NCBI GenBank assembly: GCA_000442125.1
Contig: KE546967.1
Coordinates: 1,736,001-1,800,000, forward strand
Direction of reading: 5' to 3'
DNA length: 64,000 nucleotides
Origin: Opeltia flavorubescens
Lineage: Eukaryota; Ascomycota; Lecanoromycetes; Teloschistales; Teloschistaceae
This document shows, in pieces, positions 46,501 through 58,556 of this stretch (its first letter is position 1; every line of letters starts with the position of its first letter). The position numbers and the translations under genes were made by a program. Below the pieces are notes generated by a model. That model saw only the letters and a list, made by a program, of their open reading frames with translations, was not told where the DNA came from and did not search any database.

Positions 46501-47758
46501 TGATGGTACGAAGGCGCACAGTGGATTCGGTGTTATTACTTTACCTTTTGCTTATCTGTTTCTCTTTTTCCTTGCTGTAAAAGCGCTTACCAATGGTATG
46601 AAATTTTAAGGGCATGGATTAAGTCAGTGGATCGTGCGTTTTTTTTCTAAGGCAACAAAGAGGCGGTGGAATGTTGTGAACTAACTAAATTGGTCTTAGC
46701 GGCTTTTATCACAGATATTCCGTAGTCACCTTCCATAACATTTGCTCTTAGCACTACAGTCAACCACCTACCACCAAGTTGTTCTTCTAACCATCGAGCC
46801 TCCATTAGGCCAAGCTTCCACGAATGCCTCGCTTGCCGGATCGCGTAATTGCTCCCCAGACGACTGCCGTTCCAGGAGTAATAGGGTTGGAGCGGTAGGA
46901 TCCGATGACATTTACCGAGGACACCACCACCAACTCTTTGCCGTTCGAGCGTGCGGCTGAAAGATCGACAGCACGTCGTGGCCGATGACAAGCAGCACCA
47001 TTACATATCGGAAATCTGGAAATGCTTGATACCACCAATGACATTCCACATCGTTGGGGAAAGAATAAAGTAGACAGGGCTATCACTCTCTGGGAAAACA
47101 ATGTTGTGGGATGAGGGATGGACTTGACTTGTAGAGATCGATTGGAGTAGGCCGAGCAGAGGTCTTACCATCAAATGAAATCTAAGCTACCTAGGGTGGC
47201 TTGCGGAAAAGCTCGGTCTCCCGCAGATGGTGCAGTAATCATTACGCCATTAAATGAGTGTCGAATTGGGGTGCTTCATTGTGCTAGGCCCTATAACATG
47301 TAGTAGCGTTAAGAGAGCTGAAAGGCGTACCTCTTGCCAATCTTGGCCACATGCATAGGGCGACACACACTCGGTCCTCATACCGACCGTGACTCCGAGA
47401 CCTCTAACCAATGAAAATTTCGTCTGCCTCTTTCCAAATTCGGGCATCTGCACTTCATGCGTCACTTCTTGGACACCGACCCTGCGNCGGCAATGATATT
47501 CGCCTGGACAATATGCTAATCAGAAAGCGGGTGTTAAAGGAGGCCATGTTCAAGGCGTAGCATACCTGACCGACGCAACCATGGTGCGAAAGGCTGAAAT
47601 GATGGTGTTGTGAACGCGGATCGTGGACATTGCTTGAAGTAACGGTGGATCGAGTATAAATCTATAAGGTTACTGTGGTACGTACTTCATATGCCTCGCC
47701 TCCAACTCTTTAGCGCTCTCGTTCTTTACCCGATTGCCTCGCGAGATTTGACAGCAAA
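43595..47758. other. Gene-poor 4-kb stretch with scattered coding-like scraps
   Basis: Plus-strand scraps: 44775-45092 (LLLAMLLATFWKYVNQAGAI, a membrane-like segment then KKKQIGDLFKGVGSEGDYLF) and 46040-46330 (IYIELEKDIPPNDLDVMVFM). Minus-strand scraps between 47640 and 46690: MSTIRVHNTIISAFRTMVAS from an ATG near 47633, then THEVQMPEFGKRQTKFSLVR and VRGLGVTVGMRTECVSPYAC near 47460-47340, then WLEEQLGGRWLTVVLRANVM near 46800. The minus-strand set could be one broken gene. Ambiguous bases lie at 44341 and 47487. No intact gene is supported. Confidence 0.4.
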
Positions 47759-49090
47759 ATGTTTCAACAGCAGAATGGACCTCCTTCGGGAATTGCAGTT
47801 CTCCCTTCACCTCCAATACAATCTCTGTCCTCTTCTGCACGGCGACCACCGAGCTCTGCTTCTCCCACCCAATCGCTCCCGTCGGCTCAGGAACTGGATA
47901 GAAATACCAATATCCTGATTGGAATATCCGCTATGTTCTTTGTACTGTGCACACTTGCTGTCATAGGCCGCTTGCTGGCTCGAAAGATGGTTAAAGTAGC
48001 ACTCGAAGCTGATGACTTTGTTGCTATTCTGAGCTGGGTGAGTGGAATTAGTACGACCAACGGACATGACTAACGTCTTAAAGGTCCTGTTCACCGGCCT
48101 GATAGCAGAGCAGATCATCAGTGCGTGCATCAGTCTTAGTTTTCCTTGCCAGAGGTGTCAGCTGATTAGATCTTGGGTATTATAGCGGCGTACTATATCC
48201 GCACTGTGTTCAATTCTGTCAATTACACGTTGAAAAGATCTCATAGACTACTCAAGGTAAGACATGATGCTCCATTTCTAAAGAAACGTTGAGTGGCTGA
48301 TCAGTTGCACAGCTTGAATTGGCAGGTCAGCTTACCAACGCTTTGCTAATCACCGCGGTACGAATATCGATATTATTAATGTATAGACGAGTCTTCTTCC
48401 CCAGAGAACGCTGGTTCAGCATAGCTTGGTGGTCCATGATGTTTATTGTAAGCGCATACGGCATAGCACTTTTCACAGTGCCCCTTACGGGATGTAGCCC
48501 GCATCTTTGGCTTGACACGAGGAATTGTGTTCAGAGAAGAAGAACCAGCAAAATAGGCTTCAAATCACCCACAATATTGAGCTTCGCGAATGCTGCGCTT
48601 GATATTTGTATCTTGATGCTGCCCATCAAAATACTCTGGAGTCTACAAATGACAAAGCAGCGGAAAATTCTTGTTTGTGGTCTGTTTAGCTTGGGACTAC
48701 TGTGAGTCTCCGTTCATGATCTGATATGGACTTTGAACTGAAAATATGCTAGCGGTGTGGTGGTGAGCATTGCTCGTGCCATTAGCTTGCTGGGTCTTGC
48801 CGCCAACTCAAGTATACTGAACCTTTTACTTAATTGTCATCTCTAAATTCGCTGATAAAGACCTAGATAAAAGCAACAGTATGGTTTTAATATCTTGCTG
48901 GAGTACGTCAGAAGCCGCAGTAGCTTTACTGTGTGCATGTCTGCCCATGCAACGTAAACTTTTCGGCCATCTATACCATAAGTTGGTGTCTTCACGAGCG
49001 TTACGGAAAATTTCCAAGACGACGAGTGACAAAACAGTGGATCGAATGTGGATGCGGATGAGAAGGCAAAATGAATATACTGAATGCTGA
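47759..49090 (+). CDS. Second rhodopsin-domain (PTH11/SAT4-type) membrane protein
   Basis: Starts at the ATG at 47759 with a Pro/Ser/Gln-rich N-terminus. The first helix is NILIGISAMFFVLCTLAVIG, then ARKMVKVALEADDFVAILSW and a GTGAGT donor at 48038 with an acceptor at 48083. Further blocks are LTNALLITAVRISILLMYRR, FSIAWWSMMFIVSAYGIALF, and TVPLTGCSPHLWLD with the conserved Cys. Then come NAALDICILMLPIKILWSLQ followed by RKILVCGLFSLGLL, ending with WSTSEAAVALLCACLPMQRK and the stop near 49090. Order and motifs match the fungal rhodopsin-domain family. One exon border around 48120-48170 is unclear, so subtle damage cannot be excluded. It differs strongly from the copy at 16-18 kb and is not a recent duplicate. 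Confidence 0.68.
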
Positions 49091-52000
49091 GCCCAGCTCC
49101 TCACTCCAATGGATGGTTGCGACTTGGATCATGGATTTTTTTTACCGGTCATGACCAAAATCAAGTCATGGAAATCCTGGAAGATCTCTTCGTAGATTCC
49201 GTTGACGGAAGATGACGCAGAGAGCTGACATGAACAGAAATACAACAATATGTACAAGTAGTCTGATAACGCAAACCACCTAACCATGCCAGAGCCTGTA
49301 CATACCTCACATGATGACGACGTATGCCTGATTGCCTCCGCTCTACAACACCGGCCCATCGAAGAATGAGTCAGCCAGTCGACGGAAAATTTCCCCGGTG
49401 AACCTGTTCAAAAAGCCGCAATGAATTGAGATAATCACCCGAACCTTATGACATACGATGCGTAGTACGATTACATTTCTGGAGATGACTCCTCCCGAAT
49501 TCTATCCTTTCACGGCTCACCCGAACTCCCTTCCATCATCACCGCCCAGGAGTCCCTCCACCGCGACATAGACTCTTTTGCTCATCGATACTGCTCCCGC
49601 GCCATCGAATACTCCGAGCATGGCATCTTCTAATTCGTTGATACAATCAGCCAGCTTTTTGTGGGAAAGCCGATGCAACACATACATGAATTCTGCCCGT
49701 GCGAGTTGCAATAGCCTGGTTGTCCGAAGTGACGATTTGGACTTTATGAGTACAGCAAGTGATCATGGATCGAAAATCTAGGTCATGGCGGAAATCGACC
49801 TCAGCAAGCCAACACTGATATATTTGAGACAGCTTCTTTGCTAATTCTTATCCTACACCATTTGGCGGAGAAGCACCTCTCATCCCATTGAGTTAAGGAG
49901 TGCCTATACACGAATCCTCCCATTTACGTACGAAGGTAAGCTCTGCAAGACTCGTTCAACTCTTTGCTTTATTCCATCAGCCGCAGCCTTTGGCTCACTC
50001 CTTCCAACTCACTTTTCCTCCTACTCTACCCCTCGAGCTGCTTCTTTGAATTCCTTGGATCACTTCTTTTACTCTACCCTTCAGATCGTATTGAATGCCA
50101 ACTCTGAGTGACTTTCTTCATCATCGAAAACAGAGAAAATTCATGAGGTATGTTATTATAATAAGAGGGTTCAATACTCCTTCTCGAATTTTTACGATAC
50201 ATAGGCCGAACAACCTCTCACTGTGTCTCATCATCTGCAGGATGGCGAACGGCACGATGAACATGATCGTCCAGCTTGTGGGCCGATGGCCCTGACTTTA
50301 TTAAGAAGAAGCTAATGGCGAACGAGCAACCGTAACGCAACGATCTCATCCCAGATAGAGCGATCTACGCAGCCGAGCATAATTCAGGGTCAGGTAGAAG
50401 GCTAAACTCAGAAATACTGATATTTACGGCAGAGAAAGAAATATTCAGACGAGGAGCTTCACTGCAAGAAATGTGACCACAATGTTCAATCACGTTGGTC
50501 TCGGCACGACCACCATATCATCACTAAAGACTATGATAAATGAAGCGTCTCAGGATCGAATGTTCATGGACCTATTCCTCACTTGGCACGAGATGAGAGA
50601 CATCACTCGCCTACCATACAACGACTACTGGCAAGGCTTTCTATCAGCCGACAAGATTCCCATTATCGGAGCTACTTATCATTTCATTCTACTTATCATT
50701 TCACTCTACTTGTCAGGAAAGAGAAGCCGATGTCGCAGCAGTGAAGGAATATATCCTTACGGAAGGTCATGAAACGAGTCTCATTACTGCCAGAAAGTTC
50801 ATAGATCGGTGGCTTCTCTACTATATGTTCTAACTTGGTCAAGATTGAGTTCGCGATCCTGACCCTGGAAATTCGAACGAATTCGCCGGTCATGCCACTG
50901 CACACAGACTCCTAAGATCGAACATTCACATTGAAATACCGAGTCATGGGCTTCTCCAGATCCCATTTCGAGTGCTATACTCTCAGTTGAGTGTAGGGAA
51001 ACTGATATCTCAATCAAGAGCTAATTAGACGCATCTAGCTAACTTTAGTACTTTATATATTCAGACTCGGCGCGCTGATCTCCTTATTTCGTCTTCTCCA
51101 CTCTTGTCGGTCATCGTCTGAAGACAAAGTATATCTCGTGAACATGGACCTTATCATTTCTAGTTCCTATCCCGTTCTAGCTTTGATTATACGCAGAACA
51201 GTGATCCTCTAAAGAGGTTAACTCAGGCCATTTTACTAATGTTACCCTGTGGTAGGTGAATTGGAAATGAGCTGTTTCGGAAGAGAAGATTTAATCAAGC
51301 TCGTGATAGAAATGTAGTTGTGGTCAATACCTCTCCGCTGTTCATCGATGATTTTGGATGTCAGGATCAACTTTGCAAATTCTGATCGCATTGGCACGAC
51401 AGTTCGCAGCCTCGATGGTGTTCGGGGCATCTTACCAACTTCTCTCTCTCTTATTGAAGTTGTTCAACAGCTGTACCCGGCAACTTCTAATCCGGTTAGT
51501 GTGCAGGCGGATGGAAGCCGGAATTCTTCACTCTTTCCAGATCACAGGATTGAGTCCTTCGCTCCTTCCTCTTTCGAAGTCGCAAAACACGTAATGATCT
51601 GCACTTCACATGTTCGTTCCTCCCTTTCCCGTTCCTTCCCGTGTTATGATACAAATACTCGTTCTCGGTTTCTTCCTCTACTTTCCTAAAGCCATCTATC
51701 CATTTCTTCCCGCTGGTGACTAGCTCTATCCCTTATTACCCTCGTAAGCTCTTGTAATGTACTCGTAATCTCCTGCTTCTTCCTTATTTTCTTCATCTTC
51801 GCCCTCGTGTGCCTCGTAATGTGACAGAACAGCAGTATTGTCCTCCATCATTCGGTGATGATTGATATCTATCTATGATGATTTCCTTTAATGACTTTGA
51901 TATGGACCTGGTTCGCAAATTTTTTTAGATGGATGCCCAGTTGATTCAGTTTATATATAAAATACAGCAATATTACTTTATTACTGCGCAAATTCTTTCA

Positions 52001-52428
52001 TTAACTCTTTCAGCACCTACTATCATATCCATGATAGAAAAAGGCTCTGCCAGGTGTCATGATGGCTTGTGATGATATATGGACCCGAAGCACGCATGAA
52101 GATACCGCTGGTCATAGCACATATCTCGATTGATCATTGATATGTGTCTTTCTTAGACGAGAGCATGATAACAGGCTTACGGTTCCAATTTGAGAAAATA
52201 CACTCGAGTAGAAAATGAACTTCAAGAGAAGCTGCGAGTATGTGTGTGGTGTTACAAAAAGCCGACTAGCAACCTGGGTCGAAGACCAGGCAGATCTTAT
52301 GTGTTGTGTTGGTGTGCTCAGGTGCCTACGCGAGGACACTCAGATGGGATTCCTACTTCGCGATTTATATCGATTGTGCCTGGACTTCGTGGGTGAATTA
52401 CTTTCTTTACATCTAACATCAATTAACA
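49091..52428. other. Gene-poor 3.3-kb stretch
   Basis: Only one segment looks coding: 50473-50700 on the plus strand (LKTMINEASQDRMFMDLFLT and WQGFLSADKIPIIGATYHF), without recognisable family or splice partners. The frame becomes AT-rich repetitive at TTATCATTTCATTCTACTTA (50677-50696), where the short motif TATCATTTCA is repeated. Everything else shows no support for genes. Confidence 0.45.
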
Positions 52429-52758
52429 TTTAATGATGTTGGCGGCTCCCTACAAGTCACGAAGTCAAAATTCTACCCCGATCACAGAGAAGTTGGTTCC
52501 ATCAGAAATAATTTGGAATTAAGACATCATTCGAAGCAAATAAACGGATGGGGGCAAGAGAAGATAGAGACGTCTGTTGCCTACCTCGACAGGTATCATA
52601 ATCACTTCGAGAGATGGATACGGTGGTTGCGACGCATGACTTTATCGCCTGTCATCGCGGATTCTAGTGAATCTCCGTGAGCGAATGGTCACAGTCTGAC
52701 CATTGAGGCTCACTCCCAAGAGATCGACGATTTACGGGATGACATCCTGCCAAGATAA
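52429..52758 (+). pseudogene. Coding-like frame with one internal TGA
   Basis: One frame of 109 codons (GGSLQVTKSKFYPDHREVGS, then EKIETSVAYLDRYHNHFERW and IEAHSQEIDDLRDDILPR) is interrupted only by a TGA at 52678 in CCG-TGA-GCG, where CGA (Arg) is a single transition away. No start codon or family is recognised. Probably an exon relic. Confidence 0.45.
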
Positions 52759-53299
52759 CGATGACGACGAATGGTCAATATGATATATCTAACCTCTCCT
52801 TTTTGAGCTTTGAAACTTGTATCGAGACTACAAGGTCCTTTTCAGTCTGCTATCTTGTAGGATCCGCCTGGCCAGGTTGAAAAAGAACAGTAGGATAGCA
52901 CGATCGACACTTTGACCGTGGTTGTCGTACCGCAGCAAACGGAAAAGAAAATTGCACGAATGTGGGAATGAACGAGCGTTAATAAGGGTTAGTGAACAGG
53001 AGAAGCTTGGGTCTAAAGAATACAGAGAAAACACAGGTACCTGCGGAGACCAGCAAGACTGTTGATACACACCAGCTATATCCTCTCTAAGATCGTTGAG
53101 TAATGTCCTGACTTTATTATGGAAGAAGTGTCTCTGGACTCTATGTTCTTCGACAGTACGGATCTTAACTCTTCTCGTCCCGCTTTCTAGAAGACTGGAG
53201 TATGTATCTCTCTAACAGATCATTCTACATCTATTGGTACATGTTGATCGGAAAAGCTCGGACTGAAAATGCACAGAGTGCAGATCGCTGCAGACTGCA

Positions 53300-53655
53300 G
53301 CATCAAAGTCCAACCTAGCCAAAGATATGTACCTCAGAGACTTGTTGGTGAGGGCTACATTCAATGAAATCTACGTGAAGAAGTACTTCGGACATTACAA
53401 CAGAATCGAAGAATCTAGCAACCAAATGATCAATGAAAACTTTCCCCTCCCGATCACTATCTCTGGACCAGATGGACAAGCTCATCAACTGGGCTTCAGT
53501 GAGAGGAGAATTCTAACACGTTCTGGGATCTCTTGAAACAGAAATTGGAATCATTGCTACGGGAACTCATCAGCCATAGTACAGCTTACCCGTCGTTAGA
53601 TATCCTCCCTAGATGTTTCATTTTCTTGCATCAGCTACGGGCAAAGCGCTGAGAT
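53300..53655 (+). pseudogene. Two overlapping coding-like frames, unknown family
   Basis: Frame 1 (to the stop at 53536) has MYLRDLLVRATFNEIYVKKY and NFPLPITISGPDGQAHQLGF. Frame 2 picks up near 53512 with NTFWDLLKQKLESLLRELIS and PRCFIFLHQLRAKR before a TGA near 53650. The handover between frames without an intron-sized gap suggests a frameshifted relic. No domain is recognised. Confidence 0.4.
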
Positions 53656-53801
53656 TTACTACACAGAGGAGCTTAATCCCCAGATTTCAGACACTTCACA
53701 CCCAATGATACCTTCAATTGGTATAGAAATCTATCTGAGTAGCCGGTGCTGACGATCTGACAGATTAAATATATGGACTTACACCAAGTCATTGGTCAGA
53801 A

Positions 53802-54530
53802 ATGAGAAACTTTGCTCCAGCAACACTTGACTATGCCTGCTGGCGCACATATAGACGGTTTTCAGCTGGGGCCGAGCGCTTTCCTGTAAAAAGAATACAG
53901 CAGTGGGCCAAAAAGAAAGGAATGGACCTTTGTTTTCACGTGTTAGGGTTGCCTTTCCGTATCAGATCAGACATTAAGAAAGGGTGGGGGCTCTCGGAAG
54001 GCGACTATATCAACGTTATGTACGACATTTCGCACGATACTTATCACTATCAGTATTCAAACAAATCCAAAGCAGACAGTAAAGGGCGTAAGCTCGGGAT
54101 TAGGATGTTCAAGCTGATGAGGGGGATTGAAGTACAGCACTGGATTTCCAAAGACACGAAGCCCAGGGGGCTTGCCATGCCCCCTTTAGAAGTGAAATGT
54201 TTGCGAGATCACCGCGCGTTTAAATCAGGAGAACAATGAAGGAACACCCTCAGTAAGCAACGGAGTATGGAGTCTCATAGGGTCGAGTATTTCACTATTA
54301 GTTTCGTTGAACTGCCCGAGTCTGAAGAAGTGGAAGGTAGAAAGATGACTTTTTATGCTTGGTCGCAGGATCTGTACTCCTGGCTGCAGATCAAAGATGC
54401 GCTGTTACAGATTGATCTGCAGGTTTGCTTCGTTCACATACTGAAAGACGACGGCGACGAGGAATTTCCGTTCGAGTATTGCGGAGCACCACTTGCTCTT
54501 GAAGATGACTTGCGTTTGTGCGAGGATTAA
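53802..54530 (+). pseudogene. 243-codon frame with a single internal TGA
   Basis: An ATG at 53802 starts 145 codons that are strongly protein-like (ERFPVKRIQQWAKKKGMDLC, DIKKGWGLSEGDYINVMYDI and KLGIRMFKLMRGIEVQHWIS) up to TGA at 54237. The same frame then stays open for a further 97 codons with equally protein-like content (RVEYFTISFVELPESEEVEG, then SWLQIKDALLQIDLQVCFVH and the acidic end GAPLALEDDLRLCED) to TAA at 54528. Frame, length and composition say this was one protein; CGA to TGA is one transition. I do not recognise the family. Alternatives are stop-codon readthrough, a small in-frame intron around the stop, or two proteins (a second ATG lies at 54267). Confidence 0.55.
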
Positions 54531-56458
54531 ATTGGCAATGAGTACAAGAACGAGACGCCTAGATCTGATGGAGCCCGCTACTGAAGACGAATAAGAACAT
54601 CTGCTACTTCCTTGTCCTCGGTATTCATTCTAATTTCTTTGTACCTGTATACTCAGAGCTTGGCCAACTCTATTTCCGAAGGATATCGCAGTATTATATC
54701 TATCTTACATAATCGCCGAATATGAATGCTGCGAAAACCCTATTCCGACAATACGCGCCATCTTTCCTTGTTGATGATAATGTCTATAATACCTTCGCCG
54801 CAGACCCGGCAAGCCTTGATCGAGAGCCGCCCTCGCCCCTGCGTGTGTTCGACCTGAACGTTCCGGATTGCTCCCGCTGACCTTGAGGTTTGACTATGAC
54901 CAGGAACTTAGACGCAGTTGCTCTCTTCACGGAAAATCTCTATGACGCGTTGATACCACTAGAGGCTTCAGGCAGAGACTGCAGGATTACGAGCTCGATT
55001 GCCATTCACGCCGCCAGATCGGAGGCGTCGAGTCCGATCTCTTGGATTATGTTTTGGTTCAGTGAAAAGCTGCGCATTGAACTGTGAACACTAGTAGTTT
55101 TATAGTACTTCTTTGTTTTTCGAGCTGCATTTTGGATCCCTTACAAGACTCTGAGCTACGACCTTCGATCCAGGCCGATTCAAGGCTTCAGGAAGGATCT
55201 AGAGTCCATGGTACCAGCCTAAAGCACGACTCTTGTGGCGCTGATCTTTTCCCCTACATGAAGTCATGGGCAAGATTACCACCGCGGCTACTACTTGAAT
55301 TAAGTTAATCTTTCCAACTTTCACATTCAAAAAAAAACTGAATCATTCGGAGGTTTAAATGGGTTCAAATGCCTACAGCGGATCTAATTATGGATGATGA
55401 GCTATATAGAATTTGATTTCACCTCGGTGACTCTGGGTTGGAGAGGTGTTCGGACCCCTTCAATATTGCGAATGCGTTTCCCACCGATCCCCAGAACATC
55501 TTCTGGCCATGTATGGATTCAGAGAAAAGTACGATGTGCCGGAAGAGGACTCAAGCACATGATGTATGATCGGAATCCTGATATACGCTTCATTCTTATC
55601 AATAGAATGTCTATCCAGCTCTTACCTATACTGGTCTAGACCATTACGCGAGATTCTTATGGTGGATGTTGAGGCAGATTTACGAAGTGATAAATGGTAT
55701 ATTCTTTTACAGAGGATTATTCGATGACATCATAGCTCACCCCCTCTGGATGATCCTGCAACGCTCGAATCAAAATCATACACCTTGCCATTAGCCAAGA
55801 ATCATCCCTCCTTAAGGAACGTTAGCCTTTTTGTGTGAAAAAGAACAAAACCTATCGTCAAAACCAGGTTATCTTCGTTACCAAAAAACTTGTCATATCT
55901 ACTAATGTGACCATGCTGTCCATTGGTATCTCTTCGTCGGACTTAGCATTTTGCTATCGTTAGGTGGGTCGTCGGAGTATTCAAAAGCTGATGATCTGTT
56001 AAAAGGGCAAGAGCGGAGAATTCTTTCGATGGACTAATGAGCGCCAATATACTGCTGGGATGAAAGAAATATTCGAACTACAGGCACAAGATATGGCTAT
56101 TGAGACAAACTTTCGGGCGCTGACCATAAAATTTGGTGTTCAACTACCTACGATCACCTAAGACGACAATTTGCATAACTGAACCCAGAAAAGGCAGTTC
56201 AATGTATAGAGAGCGAGATTATCATAGCTACGACTTTAATTCGTAGTATCTGGATATTGACGATTACATTGAATACTTGGACCCATGCCAGTTGTTGTGG
56301 CGAAAGTAACCCATGAAGGTTTGTGGAATAAGAAATAAAGTCTGCCATTCGTAAGAAATCATTTTCAACGATTTTCTTGACTGGCGAAAGCTAGACCAGT
56401 CTATTCTGAAAGATCTTAAAGAACTGCTGGACATTCTATCAGATGGTTATCTAGTATT
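54531..56458. other. Gene-poor stretch
   Basis: Short coding-like scraps occur (for example QYTAGMKEIFELQAQDMAIE near 56048, continuing to GVQLPTIT), but none has a start, splice partner or recognisable domain. Open frames at 54890 and 55394 are below 85 codons and unremarkable. Confidence 0.4.
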
Positions 56459-56695
56459 TTTCTCTCCTTTGATTTTGACGACATTATTACTCTCGACGTC
56501 AACCATGAATTCATGCAAGGGACTCCTGCGACTATGTCACTCGGCATGACAGTAATGAACACGAGAAGATTCCAAGGCATTACTCTAAAAGGAGACGAGA
56601 CTGGAGGGTCCAGATTGATCGAATGTCACGACAGTTACGTTCGTGGGTATTTTCATGGGAGGCGAAATAGAATCGAACAAAATGGCAGACAATGA
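56459..56695 (+). pseudogene. Coding-like fragment
   Basis: An open frame reads DIITLDVNHEFMQGTPATMS, TRRFQGITLKGDETGGSRLI and SYVRGYFHGRRNRIEQNGRQ to a TGA at 56693, then continues about 20 codons past it (EGKDEYENSRSAEFK) to a further TGA. Just upstream another frame has DWRKLDQSILKDLKELLDIL. The pieces look like a broken gene without a recognised family. Confidence 0.4.
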
Positions 56696-57138
56696 ATCAT
56701 TCCTGTAGAGGGAAAAGATGAGTACGAAAATTCTAGATCAGCAGAATTCAAGACATGACCAATTCTGTCAAATCTTTAAAGAGTCAGAACTAGGCGAACT
56801 GCCCAGCTGCTACCTCCGTAGGACTTCCTACTAGGGGCGATGATTAGAACGACGACGATGACCAAGTTGATACTATTACTAAAGCTGTCTCGGAAATACA
56901 TGCTCACTACCTCTGGCGCTAGAACTGCAGCAAAAGACATAAGGATTTGGACTAGTAATAAATCACTTGGTCCTACAAAGACAGCTACATACAGTCTCAC
57001 CCACCATACTTAAAGGTCTGATGTCTACGAAGCAATGTTTCAATCAGGTATTCACGGATGTAATATACTTCATTCAACCAAGAACCTAGACGCATTTGCT
57101 CACGGAAAGCTGTCATGATACAGAAATGATATACTCTT

Positions 57139-57441
57139 TTTGAAGGCCCATACGTCAAAAGCACAAGCTCGACTCTTAGACGGAAAAAACTACAGACTGA
57201 AATCCAGAAGTATCACGAAGCACGTTTTGCAATAAGGCAAAGATACTTCAGTCATCATCTCATGAGTCTCAGGAAACATGCAACTTGCATGACCGAGCAA
57301 GATTATCCTCCAGGCGAGGATCTACACAATTTTTGTTGCAAGCGGAACGTTCTGAGTAGTATTCACATCAGGACCTATCGCTTCTGCTGCACTGTCGATG
57401 AGATCTACCTCAAGAAGGGAGCATTTTCCCGAGCTCCGTAA
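57139..57441 (+). pseudogene. Basic, Cys-containing coding-like fragment
   Basis: An open frame of about 100 codons encodes a basic helix (RRKKLQTEIQKYHEARFAIR and QRYFSHHLMSLRKHATCMTE), then YPPGEDLHNFCCKRNVLSSI and RTYRFCCTVDEIYLKKGAFS, to TAA at 57439. The order helix plus paired Cys is distinctive but I cannot name it. The frame continues past the stop for tens of codons. It may belong with the frame beginning at 57816. Confidence 0.45.
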
Positions 57442-57815
57442 CAAGAATTCAAAAGAAATCAGTCAAATAAGATCATCCGAGGTCATTTAGAACTTAGCAC
57501 GTGCCGAAAGACATTGGATCACGACAGTGTCATAGGAAAGTAAGGTCAAAGCAGCTGTGACTCAACATATTTCTGAATGACGAGAGAATTCCAATCACGA
57601 ATTTTCAGCCTAGACGATACAACTATGACAATTGTTCTACCCAGTGATAGGACTTTTATTTCTAGGAGTCTCGGGAAAGTTTGACTCCGATTCTGCAGTC
57701 TGCTCATCTGTGAATGGACAAAGATCAGCAAAGGCCACCGTGGGTGTAGTCGAGCCTCAAGATGAGGCATATGGAGAAGATGCCAGATCATCATCAGTGA
57801 CTTTGCCAAATACGG

Positions 57816-58556
57816 TTGAATATCCAAAGCACGATCGTCCTTGATTATAAGCTAGACCTATTCTATGAAAATACATTGACGAGGACTCGATGGTCAAAAT
57901 GGAAGCTATACCTTGATGGCGGCCAACTTCAACAAATCCTGTTTTCAACAGAGATGTCTGCTAAAGACTTTGAGAACTATAAATTTTTGGAACGTCACCT
58001 GAATGCTCTATGTTTATCTGACGTTTGGTGTTCTATCTTGTCTCATCATAAGCTTACGAATGGGCAGGTCTTTGACCTGGTTGGATGTTCCGTGGCAAGA
58101 AGGGGCTCAAGCAAGAAAAGGGTGTACCTCCAATTTATGGAAGGCTCAGAATCATCCACTCCCAGGGCGATATGGTCATTTAGATAAACCATGTATCCAA
58201 ACAAAAGCCAACAGAACCACGCAATATCATCCAATCCTTTCACTACCGTAATGGGTTGTTGGATTTCCGAACACTTCCAGTACGACCTGACATGACCTTT
58301 CGACTGGTGCACTGACCTTGGATTTATCGATCAACATGCTATCGTCCAAAATTTCCTGACATCCCGCGCAGCGCGTGTTAAGAATTTGCTGTCCACGGAC
58401 GTCAAACATGATAAATATCTGGGTATAATCGCATTTACTAACGCATCCATCTTATGGATATCACATCTAGCATGTTTCTATCCCAGAGACAGCTCTCATA
58501 GTACTCAGCATATTTCGAACGCTGCAGGCTTGGCTTTACCCGTAAAGTTCGTCTAA
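57816..58556 (+). pseudogene. 247-codon frame with two internal stops
   Basis: A single frame spans 57816-58556, interrupted only by TAA at 58185 and TGA at 58293. Content is protein-like throughout: LDYKLDLFYENTLTRTRWSK, then CLSDVWCSILSHHKLTNGQV, after the first stop NPFTTVMGCWISEHFQYDLT, and after the second PFDWCTDLGFIDQHAIVQNF and GIIAFTNASILWISHLACFY. Random sequence of this composition should show about a dozen stops over this length. Both stops are one C-to-T step from Gln or Arg codons. No ATG start or family is recognised; an upstream frame (57632-57841) may be its 5' part after a frameshift. Confidence 0.5.
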
